Numbered from the stretch's first letter, positions 1 through 9,700 are shown. The stretch is 64,000 nt of DNA from Chitinibacter tainanensis DSM 15459 (GCF_000429785.1 NZ_AUCN01000018.1:124001-188000), one strand, 5' to 3'. Numbers and translations: made by a program. The notes: generated from the letters alone by a model not told the origin.

Positions 1-885
1 GTGCATCAGATACGAGCGCTGGCCGTGCAGTACACCCACTTTGGCGTTGGAAGTCAGCGGCGCCGCGTGACGGCCGGTTTCAACCCCATCACCGCCCGCC
101 TCTACGCCAATCAGGCGCACGCCGGGTACTTGGATATACGGATGGAAAATACCAATCGCGTTCGAGCCACCACCTACGCAGGCGATCACCGCATCCGGTT
201 GGCGGCCAAGCATTTCCTGCATCTGCACTTTACATTCTTCGCCAATCACCACCTGGAAATCGCGCACCAGCTGTGGGTATGGGTGTGGGCCGGCAGCAGT
301 GCCGATGATGTAGTAAGTCGAATCGACGTTGGTTACCCAATCCCGCATCGCTTCATTCATAGCGTCTTTGAGTGTGCGCGTACCGGATTCAACCGCAACC
401 ACTTTGGCGCCCAAGAGCTTCATGCGGAATACATTCGGCGCCTGACGGGCCACATCTTCGGCCCCCATGTACACCACGCACTCCATGCCATAGCGCGCGG
501 CAACGGTGGCCGAAGCCACGCCATGCTGACCCGCGCCAGTTTCGGCAATCACCCGTTTTTTACCCATCCGCCGCGCCAGCAAGGCCTGACCAATGGTGTT
601 GTTAACCTTATGCGCACCCGTGTGATTCAAATCTTCACGTTTCAGATAAATCTGCGCGCCGCCCAGTGCTTCCGACCAGCGCTGCGCATGATAAATCGGG
701 CTTGGACGACCCACATAATGCTTCAAATCATGGCGATATTCAGCCATAAACGCCGGATCTTGAATGGCGGCTTCGAACTCGCGCTTGAGCTCTTCCAACG
801 CAGGCATCAAGGTTTCGGCGACATAGATACCGCCATGTTGACCAAAGTGACCACGTGCATCCGGCTGCTGATATCTGTCGTTCAT
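1..885 (-). CDS. trpB: Tryptophan synthase beta subunit TrpB (partial, C-terminus beyond window)
   Basis: TrpB joins indole to L-serine with PLP to give L-tryptophan, the last step of the pathway, in the cytoplasm. The minus-strand reading gives an uninterrupted TrpB N-terminus with the PLP lysine in HTGAHKVNN (about residue 93) and the phosphate-binding loop GGGSNAIG. About 295 of roughly 400 residues are present; the rest lies left of position 1. The ATG at 885 overlaps the trpF stop in an ATGA (882-885), so the two are translationally coupled, as in many betaproteobacterial truA-trpF-trpB clusters. A long plus-strand ORF over this region is only its shadow. Confidence 0.97.
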   Translation of the reverse strand, partial: MNDRYQQPDARGHFGQHGGIYVAETLMPALEELKREFEAAIQDPAFMAEYRHDLKHYVGRPSPIYHAQRWSEALGGAQIYLKREDLNHTGAHKVNNTIGQALLARRMGKKRVIAETGAGQHGVASATVAARYGMECVVYMGAEDVARQAPNVFRMKLLGAKVVAVESGTRTLKDAMNEAMRDWVTNVDSTYYIIGTAAGPHPYPQLVRDFQVVIGEECKVQMQEMLGRQPDAVIACVGGGSNAIGIFHPYIQVPGVRLIGVEAGGDGVETGRHAAPLTSNAKVGVLHGQRSYLMH

Positions 886-1520
886 TTTTTTCTCACACTA
901 TGTACGGCATCAATAAATGCCTGAACCCGATCCAAATCCTTGATTCCCTTACTGCGCTCCACCCCGCTGGACACATCGACCGCCCAAGGGCTAACCCGCT
1001 CGATGGCCATCGCAACGTTATCTGGATGCAATCCGCCGGACAAAATCAGCGGCAGCGGCAAATCGGCGGGCAGTAACTGCCAGTCAAATGCTTCACCGGT
1101 ACCGCCCGGCACACCATCCACCCAAGCATCGACCAAGAGGCCACGACACAAGGGATGCGCATATTGCTGGGCGTATTCTACCAAATTTATGTCAGGTTTA
1201 ACCCTGACAGCCTTGATAAATGCGCGCCCGTATTGCACACACTCGGCCAAGCTCTCATCGCCATGAAATTGCAGCAAATCGAGCGGCACTTTCTCCAGTA
1301 CGGCCTGCACCTGAGCTGGAGTTGGGTTCACAAACAAGCCCACTAAACTCACAAACGCCGGCAAGCCCGTGCACAGCGCCGCAGCTTCCTCGACTGTGAC
1401 ACAACGAGGACTAGGTGGATAAAACACTAGGCCAATTGCATCTGCGCCCTGCGCAATGGTTTGCAGCAAGGTCTCGCGATCGCGCAAACCACAGATTTTA
1501 ATTCGGGTCTTCATTGGCAC
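882..1520 (-). CDS. trpF: Phosphoribosylanthranilate isomerase TrpF
   Basis: TrpF isomerises N-(5'-phosphoribosyl)anthranilate to CdRP in tryptophan synthesis. The protein (212 aa, normal size) starts with the family motif KICGLRD carrying the catalytic cysteine, has an aspartate in LLVDAWVDG near the middle, and ends with the phosphate-binding [13 protein letters not shown] second ATG six bases inside the first (MKTRIKICG) is an equally possible start. It sits 4 bp after truA and overlaps trpB by 4 bp, so truA, trpF and trpB are probably one transcript. Confidence 0.96.
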   Translation of the reverse strand: MPMKTRIKICGLRDRETLLQTIAQGADAIGLVFYPPSPRCVTVEEAAALCTGLPAFVSLVGLFVNPTPAQVQAVLEKVPLDLLQFHGDESLAECVQYGRAFIKAVRVKPDINLVEYAQQYAHPLCRGLLVDAWVDGVPGGTGEAFDWQLLPADLPLPLILSGGLHPDNVAMAIERVSPWAVDVSSGVERSKGIKDLDRVQAFIDAVHSVRKK

Positions 1521-1524
1521 CCCA

Positions 1525-2316
1525 TCAGATCAAGCCATAGCGGCGGTCTGGCTCGGTCGCCAAACCAAACTCGGCGGGATAAGAAACCCCGGTCAGATAC
1601 AGACCATCAGGCATAAAAGTCGGCGGCGCAACCGCGCGATTTTGCTGAGCGAGCAGCCACGCCATCCAGTCTGGCGATTCATTGCCTTTGCCGATATGCA
1701 GTAAGGCCCCCATGATGTTGCGCACCATATGGTGCAGGAACGCCGTTGCTGAGAAATCAAAATACAGCATATTCGCCTGCTGGCCGATTTCGACCCGCAG
1801 CATCTGCTTCACCGGCGAGAGAGCCTGGCATTCAGCCGCACGAAAACTGGAAAAATCATGCTCGCCCAATAGATAAGCCGCCGCGGCTTGCATCGCCTCT
1901 AAACTCACCGGCTGATGCAGCCAACCCACCTTGCCCGCCAGTAGGCTTGGGCGAATGGGGTGTTGCAACAAGAGATAGCGATAATGCCGGGCAGTGGCGA
2001 CAAAGCGCGAGTGAAAGTGTTCGGGCACTTCCTGCGCCCACAAGACCGAAACCCCAACCGGCAGGAAGCTATTTACCCCACGCACCCAGGCGGTAACTGG
2101 GCGCTTGGCATCGGTATCAAAGTGAACAATTTGCCGCGTGGCATGCACCCCTGCGTCAGTTCGACCAGCCGCATGAACACGCAATGGATGTCCGGCCATT
2201 TTGCCAACAGCCTGCTCCATGACGCCCTGCACCGTCTGGCGATCGGGCTGGATTTGCCAGCCATTGAATGCCTGCCCGTCATACTCGACCGCCAGTGCAA
2301 ATCGTTTCATACCCAC
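1525..2316 (-). CDS. truA: tRNA pseudouridine(38-40) synthase TruA
   Basis: TruA makes pseudouridine at positions 38-40 of the tRNA anticodon stem-loop. The 263-aa protein has the hallmark GRTDAGVHA with catalytic Asp54 and an N-terminal VEYDGQAFNGWQ typical of the family. Start is ATG 2316 or the ATG six bases later (MKRFALAVEYDG). It lies 3 bp from the membrane protein gene upstream and 4 bp from trpF downstream, consistent with a fimV-truA-trpF-trpB operon. Confidence 0.96.
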   Translation of the reverse strand: MGMKRFALAVEYDGQAFNGWQIQPDRQTVQGVMEQAVGKMAGHPLRVHAAGRTDAGVHATRQIVHFDTDAKRPVTAWVRGVNSFLPVGVSVLWAQEVPEHFHSRFVATARHYRYLLLQHPIRPSLLAGKVGWLHQPVSLEAMQAAAAYLLGEHDFSSFRAAECQALSPVKQMLRVEIGQQANMLYFDFSATAFLHHMVRNIMGALLHIGKGNESPDWMAWLLAQQNRAVAPPTFMPDGLYLTGVSYPAEFGLATEPDRRYGLI

Positions 2317-2319
2317 TTT

Positions 2320-2934
2320 TTAATTCCATTTCAGCAACGTTAAGACACAAGCGCTTAACAGCAAGCATTGTACACCCCATTGCCACGGCTTTAACGATGG
2401 CAGCGTGGGCAAAGGCTGATTTTCCGTTGCCGGCGCTTCGCTAGGCGCATGGAGCTGCGCAAGCAACTGCGCAAAAGTGTGTCGTGTTTCGAGTAACTGC
2501 TCCGCTGCCTCTATGGTCAGTGCCAAACGCACGGCAAAACGCTCAACCGGCACACGCAAAAACGACAGCGGCCAAAGCAAATGAACCAAGCCAATCACCA
2601 AGTCCCGGCGCGACAAGTAATGCAAAACAATCTGCAAACTGAGGATCACCGCCGACAAACGCAAAATTTGATCCAGCGCCAGCTCAATACCTTCTTGCGT
2701 GGGTGACCAGCTACTTGCCCAGATGTACTCGCCCGGCGTGGTCCAGCCGTAAATCAGCGCCGTAGCCAACAGCAACCACTTGATACGCGGCAGGCTGCGC
2801 CTGACACGCACACGCGCCAGGCACCACGCCGCAGGCAATAGCAGTGTCAGCAAGGCTAGCAATAAAAAACGCCCTGAATTTGGCAAGCAACAAAGCAGCC
2901 AAAGCCAGAGCGTGATTGAATGTACTGCAGGCAA
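2320..2934 (-). CDS. CbiQ/EcfT-like integral membrane protein
   Basis: The 204-aa protein has several hydrophobic segments (about residues 5-40, 50-65, 85-125 and a C-terminal helix near 190) and a basic patch between helices. This pattern and the gene's position between fimV and truA resemble the CbiQ/EcfT transmembrane component of energy-coupling factor transporters. No ATPase or substrate-binding partner lies nearby, so function is open. The apparent start is TTG 2934, 16 bp after fimV, with a weak ribosome site. The EcfT assignment rests on overall pattern, not on clear motifs. Confidence 0.6.
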   Translation of the reverse strand: MPAVHSITLWLWLLCCLPNSGRFLLLALLTLLLPAAWCLARVRVRRSLPRIKWLLLATALIYGWTTPGEYIWASSWSPTQEGIELALDQILRLSAVILSLQIVLHYLSRRDLVIGLVHLLWPLSFLRVPVERFAVRLALTIEAAEQLLETRHTFAQLLAQLHAPSEAPATENQPLPTLPSLKPWQWGVQCLLLSACVLTLLKWN

Positions 2935-2950
2935 AAATTAACCGTAGCGC

Positions 2951-5767
2951 TTAGAGTTCGTCCAGCAAACCTTTGGCGGTTGCTTGTTGCTCGCCATTAC
3001 CTTCTTGCAGTGCTTCTTGCAAGATTTCACGCGCGCCCTCAACGTCACCCATATCGATATAGGCTTTGGCTAGGTCGATTTTGGTCTGCACCGGATCATC
3101 CGCCGCAAAATCAAGCTCGCCCGCGGCCGCCGCCTGAGAAAGATCCAAGCTAATATCACCGAAGGTGGTATCTGCTTCCAGCGACGTAGCCACAGCGCCA
3201 AGCTCAGGCGCAGCTTCGGCCGCGGATGAACCCAGATCAAAATCAAAATCCAGATCCAATGCGGAAGCATCATCCAAAGCCGCAGCCTCAAGTGCAGTTT
3301 CCGGCGCACCGGCTGCTGGCAGATCCAAATCGAAGGATTCAATTTCCTCGACAGCTGGAGCCGCGATATCCAGCGCAGATTCAAGCGGCGCCTCAACAGC
3401 CGGCAGCTCAAACGACAGATCGTCTTTAACATCGGCCAATGCGGTCTCAGACAAATCCGCACCCAAATCGATCGGCAAATCGAGCGACAGCATGCCATCA
3501 TCCATAGCGCCTGGCTCAACCGCCGCTTGCGGCTCGAACGCAGTATCTGCAGCAAAATCACTTTCAATCAGTGAGTCAATCGCAGCCTCTACATTCTGCT
3601 CAGCATCCAGATCCAGATCAAAATCGGCAACCGCATTGTCATCCGGCGACAAATCTAGCGCGCTAGCAGGCTCAAGCACTGCCGCAGCGGCAATTGGCTC
3701 GGCGACGGCAGCGACTTCCTTGTCCAGATCCAGCTCAAAATCCAGGTCGTTATTGGCAAACAACTGTGCATCTGGCGCGGTAGGTTCATCCAGCGCCACC
3801 GCAGGCTCGCTCAGCGCAACCGCAGCCGCAGCAACTGCAGCAGGCGCCGCCACAGCGGCTAGTTTGCTGGTATCCACCATGCCTGCAGGTTCTTTTTGAT
3901 ACAGTGGATTTTCCGGATCAATTGCGCGACCATTCATCGCCGCATCACGCCAGAACTCGCCCTGACCGTTGGTAATCGCAAACAAGGTCGAGGCATGCTC
4001 TTCGTAAGACGAAGTATCTTTGCGCGCGGCGTAGATATCCAGCAACTTCATCCGGATTTCAAGCCGCGATGGATCTTTTTGCAGCGCATCTTTCAAGATT
4101 TCTTCGGCTTGCGCATCACGACCATAGGCCATATACACTTCGGCCTCGGCAATAGGATCAACCTCATCGGTATCAATTGTGCCCAGCCCTTGGCGACTAA
4201 AGTCAGTCAGAAAAGAATTTTCGGTTGCCTGAGTGCTAATTACGCCACCACCGGTACTTCCCAGCACAGTGTTGGCCTTTAAATCGCCGCCAGTAATGAT
4301 GCTGTCCTCAAAAACACTTGGCTGCTTGCGACGGCGCGAGTACCACACCCCACCTAGACCCAATGCCAGCGCCAATGCGCCGCCACCCAACACCAGCGGG
4401 TTACCGAGCAAGTCGTCAACCAAGCTCGTTTCTTCTTCAACTGGTGCTTCAATTTGCACGCGGCGTTTTGGCTTAGCCGTCGCAACAGCGCTGGCCACGC
4501 CGGAAGCAGCCACTGGCTCGCTAGCGGCAACCTCACTCGCCGCCACCGCTGTAGCCGAGGCTGCTGCGGTCGGGGCCGAGGTTGGCGCCGCAGTGGCTGC
4601 GGCAGCAGCAGAAGCCTTCATTGCGGCGAGCTTTTCCATGTCCGTGACGTTCTTTTGCAGCATCGCGACGCGCTGATTCGCCTCGTCGAGCGCCTTCTGC
4701 CGCGCGGCAATTTCTTCTTCCAGCGCCTTCACCTTGGCCTGATCACCGGCTTTTTTGGCCGCATCAGCTGCCTTGGAAAGTTTCAGCACATCTTTGTTGG
4801 CATCTGCAGCGGTCTGGCCATGATCTTGCACCTTAGCCGTAATCTTGCCGCCGCTCGCCTGCTCGCCCAGCTCTTTCGCCGGCGCTTTCGCCGCAGACTC
4901 AGCTAGCTTTGTTCGATACGACTTCCAGTCTGCCGCTTGCACCGCCACTTCTTTGCTGGCTTCTTGCTTTGAGATTTGCTGCATTTGCTCAGCAGCAGGC
5001 ACATTCAGAATTTTGCCGCTTTTTAAGCGGTTCAAATTGCCATCAAACGCATTTGGATTGTTTTTGTAGAGACTGACCAGCACTTGCTCGAGACTCACGC
5101 CAGCCGGCTGCACCTCGCGCGCGATCGCACCTAGTGTTTCGCCACTTTTCACTTTATGCTGACCCGAAGCCGCTGCACCAGCATCACCTTCGGCAGAGCG
5201 AGACTCTTTCTTCGGTGCCTCACTAGGCGCTTTCGTTTCAGCCGAGCTGTCTGCTACGCGAGCTTTCTTTGCCTTTGCCCCTTTAATCGCACCCTTTGTT
5301 TGCGTACCTGGCAGATCGCTACTGGCATAACGTGCTGCACGCTCGGCATTAGCACCACCGGTGTAATCAGCTGGATCGATTAAAGCCGTGTATTCACGTT
5401 GAATCCGGCCAGCAGCCCAGTTGAGTTCAACCAAGAGATCAATAAACGGCTCAGTAATCGGCTGTGACGAATTAACCACCACGTAATACTGGCCATTGGC
5501 CCGCTTTTCGATATTAAAACGCAGCCCCAGCGATGCAGGAGGATAAGGAATTTGGGCGTTGGAGTAGCTCTCAGGCGGGGCCAAGCTCACCACCAAAGAA
5601 TCAGCTTCATTTGGCTGCACAGAAACCAGATCGATTTCGCCACGCAGCGGCTGCCCCAGACCGGACATGACATTCAAACGCCCCAAACCAGCGGCATGAC
5701 TCATGATTGGCAACGTGGCCATGGCAACGGCCAACACACAAGCTTTGAATCGAGGTGATTTATGCAC
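2951..5767 (-). CDS. fimV: FimV/HubP-like polar and type IV pilus assembly protein
   Basis: FimV family proteins organise the cell pole and support type IV pilus assembly and twitching. The start is best placed at GTG 5767: a GGAG lies 7 bases upstream and the signal peptide (KACVLAVAMATLPIMSHAAG) follows at once, giving 938 aa. Next come the conserved FimV N-terminal domain (GLGRLNVMSGLGQPLRGEI), a LysM peptidoglycan-binding domain (HKVKSGETLGAIA, about 205-260), a coiled coil, one membrane helix (PLVLGGGALALALGLGG), a long acidic Asp/Ala/Glu-rich cytoplasmic region, and a C-terminal TPR-like FimV motif (DLAKAYIDMGDVEGAREIL). pilU elsewhere in the window fits a twitching cell. Confidence 0.95.
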   Translation of the reverse strand: MHKSPRFKACVLAVAMATLPIMSHAAGLGRLNVMSGLGQPLRGEIDLVSVQPNEADSLVVSLAPPESYSNAQIPYPPASLGLRFNIEKRANGQYYVVVNSSQPITEPFIDLLVELNWAAGRIQREYTALIDPADYTGGANAERAARYASSDLPGTQTKGAIKGAKAKKARVADSSAETKAPSEAPKKESRSAEGDAGAAASGQHKVKSGETLGAIAREVQPAGVSLEQVLVSLYKNNPNAFDGNLNRLKSGKILNVPAAEQMQQISKQEASKEVAVQAADWKSYRTKLAESAAKAPAKELGEQASGGKITAKVQDHGQTAADANKDVLKLSKAADAAKKAGDQAKVKALEEEIAARQKALDEANQRVAMLQKNVTDMEKLAAMKASAAAAATAAPTSAPTAAASATAVAASEVAASEPVAASGVASAVATAKPKRRVQIEAPVEEETSLVDDLLGNPLVLGGGALALALGLGGVWYSRRRKQPSVFEDSIITGGDLKANTVLGSTGGGVISTQATENSFLTDFSRQGLGTIDTDEVDPIAEAEVYMAYGRDAQAEEILKDALQKDPSRLEIRMKLLDIYAARKDTSSYEEHASTLFAITNGQGEFWRDAAMNGRAIDPENPLYQKEPAGMVDTSKLAAVAAPAAVAAAAVALSEPAVALDEPTAPDAQLFANNDLDFELDLDKEVAAVAEPIAAAAVLEPASALDLSPDDNAVADFDLDLDAEQNVEAAIDSLIESDFAADTAFEPQAAVEPGAMDDGMLSLDLPIDLGADLSETALADVKDDLSFELPAVEAPLESALDIAAPAVEEIESFDLDLPAAGAPETALEAAALDDASALDLDFDFDLGSSAAEAAPELGAVATSLEADTTFGDISLDLSQAAAAGELDFAADDPVQTKIDLAKAYIDMGDVEGAREILQEALQEGNGEQQATAKGLLDEL

Positions 5768-5944
5768 GAGCAATCTCCGAAGCGGGCAAACCACAAGTTG
5801 CGTCGAGCAGCACACTTGTGGCAACAGGCGTCCCTGTCAGTCTACAAATTTTACTAAAAAACAGCCTTCAGACCATCCATCAAGCATCGACAGCCTGGGC
5901 ATAGTAAATCAGCTTTAAATAAATAATACGGACATTTCAATCAT

Positions 5945-6883
5945 CTATTGAAATTTATATTCGTTTTTCTCGTCAAACGTAACAGCTACGCTACGTTTTT
6001 GCGGCATTTTGCCTGCATGCCAATGCGCAAATGCCCATGCCCACAACTCCGGCAAAGAAACTTTACGCAAGTATTCAGGCGGCTCTTGCCAAAGCAAATA
6101 CAAAGCCTGCCACAGCTGCAAGACCTCGTTCTCCGCCAGCAGCGCCGGCGCCAATGTCTGCTTGCTTAATTTTTCACCACTAGAATTTGTAATCACTGGG
6201 ATATGTAGATAGGCAGGCGTAGAAAAACCGAGAATTTGCTGCAAATAACATTGTCGCGTTGTCGAGTCTAGCAAATCAGCACCACGAACAATATGAGTCA
6301 CCCCACAATCGGCATCATCCACCACCACCGCCAATTGATAGGCCCAAAAACCATCCGCGCGTAGCACCGTAAAATCACCAAGTTCACGCCAGAGGTTATG
6401 CGCAATAAGCCCTTGCACCGCGTCTTGCACCGAGGTCACTTCATCTGGCACTTTCACGCGAATGGCATGTTGCACATCTATGGGCACCAGCAAGTCGCGG
6501 CAGCGCCCTACATAGCGAAAGCCATCGATTCCGAGCTGCCCATCAGCCTGCAATAATTTCCGACTGCAACTACAGCGGTACGCCAGCTGACTGGCGAGTA
6601 GCTCGTCCAACACCTGCTGGTATCGATCATGACGCTGGCTTTGTTTAATAACTTCGCCATCCCACTGCATACCGAACCGCAGCATTTCTCGTGGAAAAGT
6701 CTCTGCTGCCCCCGACATCTCCCGAGGCGGATCTAAATCTTCAATCCGCAACAACCAGCGCCCACCACGAGTGCGCGCCTCCAAAAAGCTCGCCACCGCA
6801 GCCATCAACGAGCCCATATGCAACAACCCCGTTGGACTTGGTGCAAAACGCCCAACATACCCCTGAGACAATATCAACTCCAT
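5945..6883 (-). CDS. gluQ: Glutamyl-Q tRNA(Asp) synthetase
   Basis: GluQ (YadB) activates glutamate and attaches it to the queuosine base of tRNA-Asp. The open frame reaches 6973, but the family N-terminus [19 protein letters not shown] follows the ATG at 6883, giving 312 aa. Visible are the HIGH-like HMGS, the zinc ligands in [10 protein letters not shown] plus the later Tyr and Cys (YVGRCRD), and KLSKQ in place of KMSKS. As expected for the family, the C-terminal anticodon-binding domain of GluRS is absent. It is divergent from fdxA with about 90 bp between them. Confidence 0.95.
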   Translation of the reverse strand: MELILSQGYVGRFAPSPTGLLHMGSLMAAVASFLEARTRGGRWLLRIEDLDPPREMSGAAETFPREMLRFGMQWDGEVIKQSQRHDRYQQVLDELLASQLAYRCSCSRKLLQADGQLGIDGFRYVGRCRDLLVPIDVQHAIRVKVPDEVTSVQDAVQGLIAHNLWRELGDFTVLRADGFWAYQLAVVVDDADCGVTHIVRGADLLDSTTRQCYLQQILGFSTPAYLHIPVITNSSGEKLSKQTLAPALLAENEVLQLWQALYLLWQEPPEYLRKVSLPELWAWAFAHWHAGKMPQKRSVAVTFDEKNEYKFQ

Positions 6884-6971
6884 TGACCGCGAACCAGATC
6901 GCGCAAGGGCAATCCAAGCTCTGATAAAATATGCGCCTAGTTTACTAATCTTCGCCCTCAAGGACCAAGCC

Positions 6972-7295
6972 ATGACCTATGTAGTGACCGACGCCTGTGT
7001 AAAGTGCAAATACACTGATTGCGTAGATGTCTGTCCAGTGGACTGTTTTCGGGAAGGGCCTAATTTCCTAGTGATTGACCCAGACGAATGCATTGATTGC
7101 TCGCTCTGCGTGGCCGAATGCCCAGTCGAAGCCATCTACCCCGAAGATGATGTGCCCGCCGATATGCAAGAATACATCAGCCTGAATGCAGAGCTTGCCC
7201 AACGCTGGCCAGCCATCGTGCAAAAGAAAGAGCCACTCCCTGATCACGCTGAATGGGCGACAGTTCAAGGCAAGATCGATCAAATCGACAAATAA
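6972..7295 (+). CDS. fdxA: 7Fe-8S ferredoxin FdxA
   Basis: A 107-aa soluble electron carrier. Cysteines sit in two clusters, [17 protein letters not shown] and [12 protein letters not shown], the spacing of one 3Fe-4S and one 4Fe-4S centre in Azotobacter FdI/FdxA-type proteins. The C-terminal extension (about 45 residues rich in Glu, Trp and Lys) is typical of this class. It is divergent from gluQ and stands alone; the rpsF promoter begins directly after its stop. Confidence 0.95.
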   Translation: MTYVVTDACVKCKYTDCVDVCPVDCFREGPNFLVIDPDECIDCSLCVAECPVEAIYPEDDVPADMQEYISLNAELAQRWPAIVQKKEPLPDHAEWATVQGKIDQIDK

Positions 7296-7302
7296 ACTTA
7301 CC

Positions 7303-7331
7303 TTGCCCAAGCAGAATCAAAGCGTTATACT
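7303..7331 (+). promoter_or_regulatory. Sigma-70 promoter of the rpsF operon
   Basis: TTGCCC (7303-7308) and TATACT (7326-7331) are separated by 17 bp. They lie about 70 bp before the rpsF start and just after fdxA, so they fit a sigma-70 promoter for rpsF-priB-rpsR-rplI. Confidence 0.65.
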
Positions 7332-7349
7332 CTTTGGTTCTTATCCCTT

Positions 7350-7376
7350 GCCTGACCGTGGTCGCTAACGGCAGGC
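7350..7376 (+). promoter_or_regulatory. rpsF leader hairpin, candidate S6:S18 binding site
   Basis: GCCTG (7350-7354) pairs with CAGGC (7372-7376) and CCGT (7356-7359) with ACGG (7368-7371), leaving one bulged A and an 8-nt loop. It lies between the promoter and the rpsF ribosome site. Many bacteria carry a leader hairpin with a CCG element bound by the S6:S18 pair for autogenous control. This hairpin has a CCG but I cannot confirm that it matches the consensus fold. Confidence 0.45.
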
Positions 7377-7398
7377 TGCAAACCACAAGGAGCAACAC

Positions 7399-7764
7399 AT
7401 GCGACATTATGAAATCGTGTTTATCGTGCACCCAGATCAAAGCGAGCAAGTGCCTGCAATGATCGAGCGCTACAAATCACTGATTACGACTGGTAACGGT
7501 CAGATTCATCGCTTGGAAGACTGGGGCCGCCGTCAACTGGCTTACCCAATCCAGAAAATCCACAAAGCACACTATGTTCTGATGAACATCGAGTGCGGCC
7601 AAGACACTTTGGCTGAACTGGAACACGCATTCAAATTCAATGACGCCGTACTGCGTCACCTGACTCTGAAAACTGAAGCTGCCATCACCGAAGCATCACC
7701 AATGATGAAGGAAGAGAAATCAAAATCTCTGACTCAATCAGCTGGTGAAGGTCAAGCCGCTTAA
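7399..7764 (+). CDS. rpsF: 30S ribosomal protein S6
   Basis: A 121-aa protein with the S6 core [19 protein letters not shown] and [12 protein letters not shown]6 binds S18 and the central domain of 16S rRNA. AAGGAG lies 9 bases before the ATG. First gene of rpsF-priB-rpsR-rplI. The C-terminal tail ([17 protein letters not shown]) is the variable part of the family. Confidence 0.98.
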   Translation: MRHYEIVFIVHPDQSEQVPAMIERYKSLITTGNGQIHRLEDWGRRQLAYPIQKIHKAHYVLMNIECGQDTLAELEHAFKFNDAVLRHLTLKTEAAITEASPMMKEEKSKSLTQSAGEGQAA

Positions 7765-7778
7765 TTTTCGGACTTTGA

Positions 7779-8081
7779 ATTCTGCGTAATCACGTTTTAA
7801 TCGAAGGACTTTTACTCAACCGGCAAGCTTTACGCACTACCCCAGCTGGCGTTGCAATCATTGAGGGCACAATTAGCCATCAATCAGAACAAACCGAAGC
7901 CGGGCAAAAACGTAAAGTCGATTGTGAAATTCTCTTTGTTGCCCTTGGCAACATCGCGCAGCAAATTGCTCAAGTGCCGATTGGCACTGCAATTAAAAGC
8001 AAAGGGTTTCTCGCTGCCCGCAGTATGAAATTTCGACAAAGCCTGATTTTCCATCTCGAAGCTTTTGATTTTTTGAATTGA
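7779..8081 (+). CDS. priB: Primosomal replication protein N (PriB), non-canonical start
   Basis: The reading frame 7779-8081 encodes an OB-fold PriB: RNHVLIEGLLLNRQ then ALRTTPAGVAIIEGTISH, and SKGFLAARSMKFRQSLIFHLEAFDFL at the C-terminus. PriB stabilises PriA at stalled forks during primosome assembly. It sits between rpsF and rpsR as in other proteobacteria. An in-frame TGA at 7776-7778 precedes ATT, CTG, CGT, AAT; there is no ATG, GTG or TTG before the conserved residues, so translation probably starts at ATT 7779 or CTG 7782 (about 100 aa). A weak GGA lies at 7770-7772. Simple ATG-based gene finding misses it. Confidence 0.85.
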   Translation: MLRNHVLIEGLLLNRQALRTTPAGVAIIEGTISHQSEQTEAGQKRKVDCEILFVALGNIAQQIAQVPIGTAIKSKGFLAARSMKFRQSLIFHLEAFDFLN

Positions 8082-8091
8082 GGATTAAACC

Positions 8092-8319
8092 ATGTCCCGC
8101 CAACTCTTCAAGCGCAGAAAGTTCTGCCGCTTTACCACTGAAGGCATCGCTCAAGTTGACTACAAAGATGTAGCCATCCTGAAAGATTTTATCGCTGAAA
8201 ACGGCAAGATCATTCCTGCCCGCATCACCGGTACTAAAGCCAAATATCAGCGCCAACTGTCGACTGCCATCAAACTGGCTCGCTTCCTGGCTCTGCTGCC
8301 TTACACTGACCAACACTAA
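8092..8319 (+). CDS. rpsR: 30S ribosomal protein S18
   Basis: A 75-aa basic protein with the S18 signature ([50 protein letters not shown]). It partners S6 on the small subunit platform. It starts 10 bp after the priB stop and is followed 20 bp later by rplI, with GAGG-like ribosome sites before each. Confidence 0.98.
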   Translation: MSRQLFKRRKFCRFTTEGIAQVDYKDVAILKDFIAENGKIIPARITGTKAKYQRQLSTAIKLARFLALLPYTDQH

Positions 8320-8339
8320 TCGGGAAAGGAGATATCAAC

Positions 8340-8789
8340 ATGCAAATTATCCTGCTCGAAAAAGTGGCTAACCTGGGCCAACTGGGTGACGTAGTTAAAG
8401 TGAAAGACGGCTACGCTCGTAACTTCCTGATCCCTCAAGGCAAAGCGAAACGCGCGAATGCAGCTAACTTGGCTGACTTCGAAGCTCGCCGCGTTGAACT
8501 GGAAGCCAAGCAAGCTGAAATCCTGGCTGAAGCTCAAGCCCGCGCCGCCAAACTGGAAGGCGCTTCATTCACCATCGCGCAAAAAGCCGGTGTTGATGGC
8601 CGTCTGTTTGGTTCAGTAACCAACCACGACATCGCCGAAGCAATCAGCGCTTCAGGTGTTGCAGTGAAGAAATTCGAAGTACGTCTGCCAAACGGCCCAT
8701 TCAAGGCTATTGGCGAGTACGAAGTTGCTCTGGCCCTGCACCACGACGTTGTTGTGAACGTTACTCTGCAAGTTGTTGGCGCCGCTTAA
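8340..8789 (+). CDS. rplI: 50S ribosomal protein L9
   Basis: A 149-aa protein. The N-terminal L9 domain ([36 protein letters not shown]) is followed by the long linker helix and the C-terminal domain ([35 protein letters not shown]). It binds 23S rRNA domain V at the base of the L1 stalk. Last gene of the operon, with GGAAAGGAG before the ATG and a strong terminator after it. Confidence 0.98.
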   Translation: MQIILLEKVANLGQLGDVVKVKDGYARNFLIPQGKAKRANAANLADFEARRVELEAKQAEILAEAQARAAKLEGASFTIAQKAGVDGRLFGSVTNHDIAEAISASGVAVKKFEVRLPNGPFKAIGEYEVALALHHDVVVNVTLQVVGAA

Positions 8790-8810
8790 TCTCGGCCCAC
8801 AGCAGCATTA

Positions 8811-8841
8811 GAAAAGCCACGCTTAGCGTGGCTTTTCTTTT
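8811..8841 (+). terminator. Intrinsic terminator after rplI
   Basis: AAAAGCCACGC and GCGTGGCTTTT form a stem with a TTA loop and run into a T-rich tail. It lies between rplI and the convergent tcdA and can serve both strands. Confidence 0.85.
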
Positions 8842-8857
8842 TTCAGCCGCGAAAAAT

Positions 8858-9661
8858 CTATTTCGCCAATTTCGCCAACACACGCGACACTGCCACCAAA
8901 CCAAATGTCGCGGTCACCGTCATGGCAGCACCAAAGCCACCCGCGCAATCCAGGCGCACACCCTCTCCCGCCTGTGGCTTAGCCGCACATACCGAGCCAT
9001 CGGCCTGCGGGTACATCAGTTGCTCAGTTGAATAGACACATTCCACGCCCATTTTCTTGCCACTTTTGGCAAAGCCATACTCACGGCGCAATAGATTCCG
9101 CACTTTGGCCGCCAGCGGGTCCTGGATCGTTCGGCTTAAATCATCCACTTTAATTTGCGTCGGATCGATTTGGCCACCCGCACCACCCACCGTAATCACC
9201 GGTAATTTATTGCGCCGGCAATAGGCTAGTAAGGCTGCCTTCGTCTTAACGCTATCAATACAGTCGAGCACATAATTATGCCCAGCCAGATATTCAGCAA
9301 AATTCTCTGGCGCAATGAAATCTTCAATGCAGCGCACCTTTAGCTGCGGGTTAATCGCCAGCAAACGCTCAGCCACCGCCGCCACTTTCATCCGGCCAAA
9401 CTGCCCCTCTAACGCCGGCAACTGCCGATTGGTATTGGAAACGCAAATATCATCCAAATCGATCAACGTAATTTGCCCGATCCCAGAGCGCGCCAACGCT
9501 TCCGCCGCCCACGATCCAACCCCGCCAATACCGATCACGCATACATTGGCCTGCGCAAACCGGCGTAAAGCAGCTTGGCCATACAAACGGCCGATGCCGG
9601 CAAAGCGGCGCAAATAGTCATCACTCAAAGGCGTTTCAAACGCAGAATCTTCAATCACCAT
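8858..9661 (-). CDS. tcdA: tRNA threonylcarbamoyladenosine dehydratase TcdA
   Basis: TcdA (CsdL/YgdL) is an E1-like ATP-dependent enzyme that cyclises t6A37 of tRNA to ct6A. The 267-aa protein has the nucleotide-binding GIGGVGSWAAEALARSG, the aspartate in LIDLDDICVSNTNRQ, and a C-terminal CAGGFGAAMTVTATFG helix, all at normal family positions. It stands alone, convergent to rplI and followed upstream by phaR on the same strand. Confidence 0.93.
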   Translation of the reverse strand: MVIEDSAFETPLSDDYLRRFAGIGRLYGQAALRRFAQANVCVIGIGGVGSWAAEALARSGIGQITLIDLDDICVSNTNRQLPALEGQFGRMKVAAVAERLLAINPQLKVRCIEDFIAPENFAEYLAGHNYVLDCIDSVKTKAALLAYCRRNKLPVITVGGAGGQIDPTQIKVDDLSRTIQDPLAAKVRNLLRREYGFAKSGKKMGVECVYSTEQLMYPQADGSVCAAKPQAGEGVRLDCAGGFGAAMTVTATFGLVAVSRVLAKLAK

Positions 9662-9671
9662 ATTTTCACTT

Positions 9672-9700
9672 AAAACAAATCAGCCCCAAACGGGGCTGAG
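9672..9700 (-). terminator. Intrinsic terminator of phaR
   Basis: On the minus strand CAGCCCCGTTTGGGGCTG forms a 7-8 bp stem followed by ATTTGTTTT. It is downstream of phaR and upstream of tcdA. Confidence 0.7.

Noticed and set aside
1..924. 307-codon plus-strand ORF
   Set aside because: It is antisense to trpB, whose minus-strand translation is a perfect family match with all key motifs.
3165..3899. 244-codon Ser/Ala-rich plus-strand ORF
   Set aside because: Shadow of the acidic Asp/Ala repeats of fimV.
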